From positions 1-5,264 of the forward strand of contig JAKBCB010000296.1 of NCBI GenBank assembly GCA_021808185.1: a stretch of DNA of 5,264 nt, written 5' to 3'. A program made the translations under genes and the position numbers. The notes below the pieces were generated by a model. That model had not been told where the DNA came from and searched no databases. It saw only the letters and a program-made list of their open reading frames with translations. Source of the DNA: Pseudomonadota bacterium. Its GTDB lineage: Bacteria > Pseudomonadota > Alphaproteobacteria > Acetobacterales > Acetobacteraceae. Positions 1-5,264 of this stretch are shown in pieces; the stretch's first letter is position 1, and every line of letters begins with the position of its first letter.

Positions 1-1127
1 CGAAGGGCGTGATGCTGTCGCACCGCGCCATCCTCTCGAACTGCCGGGGGGCGGCGAAAATGGTGCGCTCGCTGGGGTTCGACCACGAGACCTATCTGTC
101 GTTCCTGCCGCTGTCGCATTCCTACGAACACACCGCCGGCCAGTTCTTCCTGCTCAGCATCGGCACCGAGGTGGTGTACGCGCGCGGCGTGGAGCATGTG
201 GCGGCCGACATGCTCGCGGTGCGGCCGACCATCATCACCATCGTGCCCCGCCTGCTGGAAGTCATCCGCGCCCGCGTGCTGGCACAGGTGGCGCGCGAGC
301 CGGCATGGCGGCAGCGCCTGTTCCACGCCGCCATCGCCATCGGCCGCAAGCGGATGGAGGGCGAGCGGCTCAGCCTCGGAGAACGACTGGCCGATACGCT
401 GCTGGAGCGGCTGGTGCGGCGCAAGGTCCGCGCCCGCTTCGGCGGAAGGCTGTTCGCCGCGATGTCCGGCGGCGCGCGGCTGGAGCCGGAGGTGTGGCGC
501 TTCTTCCTGGGCATCGGGCTGGAGCTGCTGCAAGGCTACGGCCAGACCGAGGCCGGGCCGGTGATCTCGGCCAACACGCGCGGCGCGACCAAGGTCGGCA
601 CGGTCGGTCGGCCGCTGGAGGGCGTGCAGGTGCGCATCGCCGAGGACGGCGAAATCCTCGTGCATGGCGATCTGGTGATGGAAGGTTACTGGGGAAGGCC
701 GCGCGACACGGCGGCGGTGATCCGCGACGGCTGGCTGCACACCGGGGATATCGGGCTGTTGGATGGCGACGGGTTCCTGACCATCACCGACCGCAAGAAG
801 GACATGATCGTGCTCAGCGGCGGCGAGAACATCTCGCCCGCGCGGATCGAGGGGCTGCTGCTCGCGCAGCCGCAGATCGCGCAGGCGGTGGTGCTGGGCG
901 AGGGCCGCACCGCGCTGACCGCGCTGCTGGTGCCGGCCGAGGGCTGCGACGACTACGCGGTGGCCGCCGCGGTGGGCGAGGTCAACCGGCGCCTGTCCGT
1001 CACCGAGCGCATCCGCCAGCACAGGATCGTGCCCCCGTTCACCATCGACAACGGCATGCTGACGGCGACGCAGAAAATCCGCCGCCACATCGTCATGGCG
1101 GAGCACAAGGCCGTGCTCGAAGGCTAA
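1..1127 (+). CDS. AMP-forming long-chain acyl-CoA synthetase (fatty-acid--CoA ligase), 5'-truncated by window edge
   Basis: Activates a fatty acid with ATP and CoA through an acyl-adenylate, giving acyl-CoA, AMP and PPi; expected in the cytoplasm or at the inner membrane. The reading frame is already open at the left edge: codons from base 3 read KGVMLSHRAIL, the end of the adenylate-forming P-loop motif (PKGVMLSH), so the true start lies upstream. Counting from the valine codon at base 9, motifs in order are LPLSHSYEH (34-41), the VPRLLE stretch (79-84), MSGGARL (152-158), GYGQTEAGP (176-184), GEILVHG (214-220), GWLHTGD (241-247), ITDRKKDMIVLSGGENISP (259-277) and a C-terminal NGMLTATQKIRR whose lysine (codon 1074-1076) fits the catalytic A10 lysine. 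The roughly 65-residue charged segment between VPR and SGG is typical of the long-chain (FAA1/FadD15-like) class, COG1022. Full members are near 600 residues, so about 200 are missing. Chain-length preference cannot be read from the sequence. The gene converges on the binding-protein gene. Confidence 0.93.
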   Translation, partial: KGVMLSHRAILSNCRGAAKMVRSLGFDHETYLSFLPLSHSYEHTAGQFFLLSIGTEVVYARGVEHVAADMLAVRPTIITIVPRLLEVIRARVLAQVAREPAWRQRLFHAAIAIGRKRMEGERLSLGERLADTLLERLVRRKVRARFGGRLFAAMSGGARLEPEVWRFFLGIGLELLQGYGQTEAGPVISANTRGATKVGTVGRPLEGVQVRIAEDGEILVHGDLVMEGYWGRPRDTAAVIRDGWLHTGDIGLLDGDGFLTITDRKKDMIVLSGGENISPARIEGLLLAQPQIAQAVVLGEGRTALTALLVPAEGCDDYAVAAAVGEVNRRLSVTERIRQHRIVPPFTIDNGMLTATQKIRRHIVMAEHKAVLEG

Positions 1128-1142
1128 CGCCGTTAGCCTTCG
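1118..1142. terminator. Perfect inverted repeat at convergent gene ends, probable bidirectional terminator
   Basis: Bases 1118-1128 (CGAAGGCTAAC) are the exact reverse complement of 1132-1142 (GTTAGCCTTCG), giving an 11-bp stem with a 3-base GCC loop. The structure sits between, and partly within, two converging genes: it contains the last codons and TAA stop of the acyl-CoA synthetase and ends one base before the TAG stop of the binding-protein gene. A stem of this quality in a 16-base intergenic gap is what a shared terminator should look like. There is no clear T-run after either arm, so it is not a textbook intrinsic terminator; this is common in GC-rich genomes. Termination is inferred, the inverted repeat is seen. 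Confidence 0.72.
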
Positions 1143-1143
1143 C

Positions 1144-2181
1144 CTATTGGTCCGCCTGGACCGAGGACATCGCCGCGCGAACCTTGGCCGCGTCGAACGT
1201 CTCCTCCACCTTCAGCCGGCCGGCGACGATGTCCGCCTGGGCGGCCATCAGTTCGGTCCACACGCTGTCCGGGATGTGCGGCGTCTTGAGCAGGTGGATC
1301 GAGCCGCTGGCGAGGCTGAGGCGGTAGTCGTGGCGGCCGAACGTGTCGGCGCGGATGTCCTGCACCATCTGGTCGAACACCGGGGTGTAGTCCCACACCA
1401 CCGAACTGAGCAGGTTGCCGTGGTCGATGCTGCTCTTGTCGCCGATCACGTCGATGAACCAGACCTTGCCCTGCCCGGCCGGCCGCGCGGTTTCCACCGC
1501 CTGCAACATGCCGAAGCTGGCGCCGTTGCCCTGACCGAAGATCACGTCGGCCCCGGCGGCGATCGCGGCCTCGGTGACGCGCTTGGCGCCCGCGGCATCG
1601 GCGTAGGCGGCCGGGCCGATCACCGCGTAGCGCACCTTGATGCTGGGCAGCGCCGTCTTGGCCCCCTGGGCGAAGCCGAAGGACTGGGCGTTCCACGCCG
1701 GCGGCTCGCCGGAGACGACGATGGCAACCGTGCCCGTCTTGGTCGTGCGCGCGGCCAGGATGCCGGCGAGGAAGGCGCCCTCGTGCCCGCTGAGGGTGTA
1801 ATCCGCGACGAGGCCGGGGGAGAGGCTTTTCGGGCTGTCCACCACGGCCACGCGCGTGCCGGTCTCGGCGGCGATCTCGGCGGCGGCGGTGTTGTAGCCG
1901 CTGGCGTGGGCGATGATCAGGCCGGTCTTGTCGTCCGCCAGTTCGCGCAGCGTGTTACGCACGTCGCCATAGCCGAGCCCCTGGGCGAGGGTGAATGTCA
2001 GCCCGTATTTCTTCGCCACCGCCGCCGCCGCCGCCGCCCCTTGCTGGTTCCAGCCGAAATCGGTGGCCTGTTCCGGCGTCATGATCGCAAGCGAGGTGAT
2101 GTCCGCGGCCGCCGCGCCATGAGCCAGCAGCGGCGCCGCGACAAGGACGGGCGCGAGAAGGCGGGCGATCCAGGGACGCAT
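1144..2181 (-). CDS. BMP-family (PnrA-like) periplasmic ABC transporter substrate-binding protein
   Basis: Predicted periplasmic solute-binding protein of the basic membrane protein family (Bmp/PnrA/TmpC-like, Pfam Bmp), 345 residues, near the family's usual length. The ATG at 2179-2181 is chosen because a perfect AGGAGGT lies 7 bases upstream; a longer reading to 2223 would place that site inside the gene. Residues 1-26 form a signal peptide: MRPWIAR, a hydrophobic stretch to about 20, then HGAAAA with cleavage probably before DI. There is no lipobox cysteine, so it should be a free periplasmic protein. Family landmarks are DFGWNQQG (41-48), ASGYNTAA (93-100), VAVVDSP (111-117), LSGHEGAFLAGILAA (130-144), SFGFAQGAK (167-175), IFGQGNGASFGML (214-226) and WFIDVIGD (241-248). 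Characterised relatives bind purine nucleosides, but the ligand here is unknown. No permease or ATPase gene is visible. It follows ppx on the same strand after 102 bases. It contains a six-alanine tract encoded by repeated GCG codons. Confidence 0.88.
   Translation of the reverse strand: MRPWIARLLAPVLVAAPLLAHGAAAADITSLAIMTPEQATDFGWNQQGAAAAAAVAKKYGLTFTLAQGLGYGDVRNTLRELADDKTGLIIAHASGYNTAAAEIAAETGTRVAVVDSPKSLSPGLVADYTLSGHEGAFLAGILAARTTKTGTVAIVVSGEPPAWNAQSFGFAQGAKTALPSIKVRYAVIGPAAYADAAGAKRVTEAAIAAGADVIFGQGNGASFGMLQAVETARPAGQGKVWFIDVIGDKSSIDHGNLLSSVVWDYTPVFDQMVQDIRADTFGRHDYRLSLASGSIHLLKTPHIPDSVWTELMAAQADIVAGRLKVEETFDAAKVRAAMSSVQADQ
2020..2038. repeat. GCC/GGC trinucleotide tract, six units, inside the binding-protein gene
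   Basis: Six uninterrupted GCC units (2021-2038) on the plus strand read as six consecutive GCG alanine codons (residues 49-54) on the coding minus strand, directly after the DFGWNQQG motif. It is a simple sequence repeat that can gain or lose units without breaking the frame. It may equally reflect strong GCG codon preference in an alanine-rich helix. Confidence 0.8.
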
Positions 2182-2188
2182 GGGCGAA

Positions 2189-2195
2189 ACCTCCT
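2189..2195 (-). promoter_or_regulatory. Strong Shine-Dalgarno site of the BMP-family gene
   Basis: The minus strand reads AGGAGGT with 7 bases between it and the ATG at 2181. This is a near-ideal ribosome-binding site and decides the start of the binding-protein gene. It suggests efficient translation independent of the upstream ppx gene. No convincing sigma-70 type promoter was found in the 102-base gap (2182-2283) behind it. Confidence 0.85.
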
Positions 2196-2283
2196 GACCA
2201 CCGACCCGTTCGGACCGGCGCACGCAGCGGACGGCAACGACTGCTACACGCGCGGCAGCGCTGGTGAAAGGGGCCGCGCCGCG

Positions 2284-3774
2284 TCAGGCCGCCAGTTCGG
2301 TCGTCGCCGGCAGCGCCAGCGCCTGCGCCAGCCGGTCCAGCCGGCGCGTGACGCTTTCCCCCGCGAACACCCCGCTGCCCTCGGCGAGCCGGAGCACCAG
2401 CGTGTGGTTCACCCGCAGCGCGGTGCCGGCGAGCAGGTCCGGGGTGCCGGCCGAGAGCGTGTAGGCCAGCCGCAGCGCGCAGCCGAGCACGGTGGCGCGC
2501 TGGATCGCCTCCGGCGCCAGCAGCGCGCGCCCGGTGGCCAGGAACGGCGCGTCCGGCTCGGCCTCGTAGCGCAGCGCGAGCGTGAGGCCGAGGAAGGCGC
2601 GGGCGTGGTGATCGAGGCCGATGCCGGGCTGGCGCAGAATGCGCAGAAACGCCTGTTCGGCGCGGTATTCCGGGTGGTCGTGGCTGCCGATGTCGCTCAT
2701 CCAGCACGCAGCCTCCCGCAGCCGCCGCGCCTCGCCCGTCTCGCCGGGGAACAGCGGGTCGGTCCAGGCGAGCAGCGCGGGCGGCAGCGCCGGGTCGCGG
2801 CCGTAATGTTCGGCGAGGTCGTGGCCGGCGGCCAGCAGCGGGTCTTTCGCCCGGATGTCCGCCGGGATGCGCTCCATGTACCAGCCCTCGCGCAGCCCGT
2901 TGGCGCTGAACACCACGCGGCGCGCGCCGGTGGCGCGCAGCACGCGGCGCAGCACGATGGCCGCGAACGGCAGATCCTCCACCCGGCGGCGCGGCACGGC
3001 GGGCATGCGTTCCAGCACCCGGCGGGAGGCGGCGGCGATCACCCCGGTCAGATCGCGCGCCTCCTCGCGGCCCACGGTGTAATGGTGGATCATGTTCAGC
3101 GGATAGCCGGTCTGCGCGATGTGGATGCGTGCCAGCGCCCGCCACGCGCCGCCGACGAGGTACAGGTCGCGCCCGGCGCCCTCGGCCAGCCACGGCACCG
3201 TCGCGAGGTCGATCTCGGCCAGCGCGCGGGCGCGGACCGCATCGCCGGCGGCGCGCTCGGCCAGCCGGATCACGCCGAGCGGTAGCGTGCGCCCCTCGCC
3301 GCGCCGCCCGGCGGTCAGCCGCACCAGTTCCAGCGAGCCGCCGCCGATGTCCGCCAGGATGCCGTCCGCGTGGGGGATGCCGCACAGCACGCCGGCGGCC
3401 GACAGGTCGGCCTCCCGCGCGCCCGCGAGGACGTGGATCGGCACGCCGGGCATCCGCGCCTCCAGCGCCGCGACAAAGGCCGCGCCGTTGCGGGCGTCGC
3501 GCACCGCCGCGGTCGCCAGCACCTCGAACGGGTCCGCCCCCATGGCGCGGGCAATGGCGTGGTAGCGGTTCATCACCGTCAGCGCCTGCGCGACCCCGTC
3601 CTCGTTCAGCACCCCGGTGGCTTCCAGCCCGCGCCCCAGGCGCAGCACCGCCTTCTCGTTGAAGATCGGCACCGGGTTGCGGGCACAGCCCTCGAACACG
3701 ACAAGACGCACGGAGTTGGAGCCGAGATCGACCACGGCGCAGCGCGGCGCTTCGGCGGGGGGGGCATAGGGCAT
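2284..3774 (-). CDS. ppx: Exopolyphosphatase (Ppx/GppA family)
   Basis: Releases orthophosphate from the ends of inorganic polyphosphate in the cytoplasm. The 496-residue protein starts at ATG 3772-3774, which gives the family's normal N-terminus; a further 35 upstream codons are open but overlap ppk and look unrelated. It opens with the actin-fold phosphate motif DLGSNSVRL (16-24), then ATAAVRDARN (87-96), the LAGAREADL segment whose E121 aligns with the catalytic glutamate of the family, and ADIGGGSLEL (141-150), the second nucleotide/phosphate loop. FSANGLREGWYM (289-300) ends the ASKHA part. The alpha-helical HD-like C-terminal region follows, with HDLAEHYGRD (318-327), SDIGSHDHPEYRAEQAF (360-376) and GIGLDHHARAFLGL (384-397), as in alphaproteobacterial Ppx. 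It lies 25 bases downstream of ppk on the same strand, which favours Ppx over the related pppGpp hydrolase GppA, though activity on pppGpp cannot be excluded. Translation probably uses a weak GGAA site 7 bases before the ATG. Codons 4-6 contain a run of eight C. Confidence 0.93.
   Translation of the reverse strand: MPYAPPAEAPRCAVVDLGSNSVRLVVFEGCARNPVPIFNEKAVLRLGRGLEATGVLNEDGVAQALTVMNRYHAIARAMGADPFEVLATAAVRDARNGAAFVAALEARMPGVPIHVLAGAREADLSAAGVLCGIPHADGILADIGGGSLELVRLTAGRRGEGRTLPLGVIRLAERAAGDAVRARALAEIDLATVPWLAEGAGRDLYLVGGAWRALARIHIAQTGYPLNMIHHYTVGREEARDLTGVIAAASRRVLERMPAVPRRRVEDLPFAAIVLRRVLRATGARRVVFSANGLREGWYMERIPADIRAKDPLLAAGHDLAEHYGRDPALPPALLAWTDPLFPGETGEARRLREAACWMSDIGSHDHPEYRAEQAFLRILRQPGIGLDHHARAFLGLTLALRYEAEPDAPFLATGRALLAPEAIQRATVLGCALRLAYTLSAGTPDLLAGTALRVNHTLVLRLAEGSGVFAGESVTRRLDRLAQALALPATTELAA
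3757..3764 (-). repeat. C8 homopolymer at the start of ppx
   Basis: The coding (minus) strand has eight consecutive C bases spanning codons 4-6 of ppx (Ala-Pro-Pro in MPYAPPAEAP), flanked by G on both sides. Loss or gain of one base would shift the frame a few codons after the start. It is the longest single-base run I noticed in the window. Confidence 0.85.
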
Positions 3775-3781
3775 CAAGGGG

Positions 3782-3786
3782 TTCCG
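3782..3786 (-). promoter_or_regulatory. Probable weak ribosome-binding site of ppx
   Basis: The 25-base gap between the ppk stop and the ppx ATG contains CGGAA on the minus strand, 7 bases before the start codon. It matches the anti-Shine-Dalgarno only partly, much less than the site of the downstream BMP-family gene. A modest site this close to the ppk stop is compatible with translation of ppx from the ppk message, possibly by re-initiation. Confidence 0.45.
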
Positions 3787-3799
3787 TGTGGCAAGGCCG

Positions 3800-5264
3800 T
3801 CAGTCCTGGAGGACGCGGTCGGGCCGGCGCGGCTGCGGCGTGGCCGTGGGCACCAGCGGCCCGTGCAGCGCCGAGCCACGCCCCGACAGCGACGGATTGG
3901 TCATGAAGTAGTCGTGCGCGGACACGCGCGCCCGGCCCGCGCCGGGTGCGACGCGGCGCCATGTGCCGTCCGGATGCAGTTCCCAGGACTGCATCGAGTC
4001 CTTGAGGTTCACCACCATGATCTGGTCGAGCACCTGGGCGTGCACGGTGGGATTGTGGATGGGCACCAGCGTCTCGACCCGCCATTCCATGTTGCGGGCC
4101 ATCCAGTCGGCCGAGCTGATATAGACCCGCGCGTGTCGGCTCGGCAGCTTGTGGCCGTTGCCGAAGCAGAAGATGCGGCTGTGTTCGAGGAAGCGGCCGA
4201 CGATGGATTTGACGCGGATATTCTCCGACAGGCCGGGCACGCCCGGCCGCAGGCAGCAGATGCCGCGGATCACGCACATCACCTTCACCCCGGCCGCCGA
4301 GGCCGCGTACAGCCGGTCGATCAGCCGGTCATCGACGAGACTGTTCATCTTCAGCCAGATGGTCGCGGGCTTGTCCTGGCGCGCGAAGGCGATCTCGTTG
4401 TCGATCAGCTCCATCAGCGTGCCGCGCGTGGTCAGCGGGCTGAACGCCAGTTGTTCCATCTTCTCCGGCCGCGCGTAGCCGGTCATGTAGTTGAACAGCC
4501 GCGCCGCGTCGCGCGTCATCTCCGGCTCGGCGGTGAAGAAGCTCAGGTCAGTGTAGATGCGCGCGGTGATCGGATGGTAATTGCCGGTGCCGACATGCGC
4601 GTAGCTGCGCAGCGTGCCGCCCTCGCGCCGCACCACCAGCGAGAGCTTCGCGTGCGTCTTCAGTTCGGTGAACCCGTACACGACCTGCACGCCGGCGGCT
4701 TCCATGGACCGGGCGAGGCGGATGTTGGCTTCCTCGTCGAAGCGGGCGCGCAGTTCCACCATCGCGGTGACGGATTTGCCCGCCTCCGCCGCCTCGATCA
4801 GCGCTTTCACGATCGGGCTGTCGCGGCTGGTGCGATACAGCGTCTGCTTCACCGCGACGACGTTCGGATCCTGTGCTGCCTGCCGCAGGAACTGCACGAC
4901 GACATCGAAGCTTTCGAACGGGTGATGGACGATGATGTCCTTGGCGCGGATCGCGGCGAAGCAGTCGCCGCCGAAATCGCGGATGCGTTCGGGAAAGCGC
5001 GGCGTGTAGGGCGGGAACAGCAGATCCGGCCGGTCATCGACGATCAGTTGCTTCAGCTCGGCAAGCCCCAGCAGCCCCTCGACCAGATGCACTTCCTGGC
5101 TCGTCGCGTCCAATTCGTCGGCGACCAGTTCGCGCAGATCGTGCGGCATGCCGGCGTTCAGCATCAGGTGGATCGCCACACCCCGCCGGCGGCGCTTCAA
5201 CGCCGTCTCGTACGAGCGCACCAGATCCTCGGCTTCTTCCTCGAACTCAACGTCGGTGTCGCGG
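3800..5264 (-). CDS. ppk: Polyphosphate kinase 1 (Ppk1), 5' end beyond the right edge
   Basis: Transfers the terminal phosphate of ATP reversibly onto a growing polyphosphate chain through a phosphohistidine. 487 complete codons are visible; the frame remains open to base 5264, beginning RDTDVEFEEEAEDLV, the acidic segment that normally precedes the RRRRG stretch, so about 220 N-terminal residues (the N and most of the head domains) lie outside. Downstream come LLFPPYTPRFPE, DIIVHHPFESFDVVVQFL, VVAVKQTLYRTSRDSPIV, VELRARFDEEANI and ELKTHAKLSLVVRR. Two phospholipase-D-like C-terminal domains follow. The first has SYAHVGTGNYHPITARIYTD, whose histidine (codon 4595-4597) matches the phosphorylated His435 of E. 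coli. The second has RGICCLRPG and GRFLEHSRIFCFGNG, whose histidine (codon 4181-4183) matches His592, then YISSADWMARNMEWRVE. All catalytic landmarks in view are intact. The C-terminus ends with the usual HDYFMTNPSLSGRG plus a proline/arginine-rich tail of about 25 residues. The TGA at 3800-3802 is followed 25 bases later by ppx. Confidence 0.96.
   Translation of the reverse strand, partial: RDTDVEFEEEAEDLVRSYETALKRRRRGVAIHLMLNAGMPHDLRELVADELDATSQEVHLVEGLLGLAELKQLIVDDRPDLLFPPYTPRFPERIRDFGGDCFAAIRAKDIIVHHPFESFDVVVQFLRQAAQDPNVVAVKQTLYRTSRDSPIVKALIEAAEAGKSVTAMVELRARFDEEANIRLARSMEAAGVQVVYGFTELKTHAKLSLVVRREGGTLRSYAHVGTGNYHPITARIYTDLSFFTAEPEMTRDAARLFNYMTGYARPEKMEQLAFSPLTTRGTLMELIDNEIAFARQDKPATIWLKMNSLVDDRLIDRLYAASAAGVKVMCVIRGICCLRPGVPGLSENIRVKSIVGRFLEHSRIFCFGNGHKLPSRHARVYISSADWMARNMEWRVETLVPIHNPTVHAQVLDQIMVVNLKDSMQSWELHPDGTWRRVAPGAGRARVSAHDYFMTNPSLSGRGSALHGPLVPTATPQPRRPDRVLQD

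Noticed and set aside
305..1327. 340-codon plus-strand frame inside and beyond the acyl-CoA synthetase.
   Set aside because: It is an alternative frame of a gene with all adenylate-forming motifs in the other frame, and its product is Arg/Ala/Gly-rich.
2182..2223. 14-codon N-terminal extension of the binding protein (MRRSERVGGQEVSP).
   Set aside because: The perfect AGGAGGT lies inside this extension at the right distance from the downstream ATG, and the signal peptide begins naturally at that ATG.
2200..2250. Possible promoter for the binding-protein gene with TTGCCG as -35 box.
   Set aside because: The hexamer at the correct spacing (TCCGAA) matches the -10 consensus poorly, so the pair is no better than chance.
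1147..3285. 712-codon open frame on the plus strand, antisense to the binding-protein gene and ppx.
   Set aside because: It is Arg/Gly/His-rich and low in complexity, resembles no family, and mirrors codon positions of two well-supported genes. Long antisense frames are expected in GC-rich DNA with few stop codons.
1955..3385. 476-codon minus-strand frame overlapping ppx and the start of the binding-protein gene.
   Set aside because: It is a frame-shifted shadow of ppx, with Arg/Ala/Pro/Gly-rich composition and no recognisable motif.
3775..3879. 35-codon N-terminal extension of Ppx overlapping the ppk 3' end.
   Set aside because: The extension is Arg-rich and unlike any Ppx N-terminus; the ATG at 3774 gives the standard start shortly before DLGSNS.
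1..5264. Search by eye for tRNA or rRNA genes, insertion-sequence ends, CRISPR repeats, attachment sites and riboswitches.
   Set aside because: Nearly the whole window is occupied by four coding genes, and no repeat spacing, tRNA-like cloverleaf or transposase motif was seen.

Overview
The window is very GC-rich (well over half G+C by eye, with strong G/C preference at third codon positions). It carries four protein genes of ordinary bacterial housekeeping and transport type. The organism is most likely an alphaproteobacterium, perhaps of the Rhodospirillales/Acetobacteraceae kind. The reasons are the ppk-then-ppx gene order, the NYHPITARIYTDLSFFT wording around the Ppk active site, and the alphaproteobacterial form of the Ppx C-terminal region (DIGSHDHPEYR followed by GLDHHARAFLGL). 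This placement is inferred from remembered family patterns, not from a search.

Layout, left to right. Positions 1-1127 (+) hold the C-terminal two thirds or so of an AMP-forming long-chain acyl-CoA synthetase; its 5' part lies left of the window. It converges on the next gene, with only 16 bases between the two stop codons. A perfect inverted repeat at 1118-1142 fills that junction and probably ends transcription from both sides. Positions 1144-2181 (-) encode a secreted BMP-family (PnrA-like) solute-binding protein, without any ABC permease or ATPase gene in view. After a 102-base gap, 2284-3774 (-) encodes exopolyphosphatase Ppx. A 25-base gap separates it from 3800-5264 (-), the C-terminal part of polyphosphate kinase Ppk1, whose 5' end lies right of the window.

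The three minus-strand genes read ppk -> ppx -> bmp. Ppk1 makes inorganic polyphosphate from ATP and Ppx degrades it, so the close pair is a classic make-and-break operon for phosphate storage and stress physiology. The binding-protein gene has its own strong ribosome-binding site. It may be co-transcribed or independent; nothing in the sequence ties it functionally to polyphosphate. The acyl-CoA synthetase activates fatty acids and belongs to a different transcription unit.

I see no new multi-gene system, RNA gene, insertion sequence, CRISPR array or phage element. The points most worth a second look are a run of eight C bases in codons 4-6 of ppx, a six-fold GCG codon tract in the binding protein, the stop-codon-containing convergent hairpin, and the orphan binding protein with its altered ligand-site pattern.
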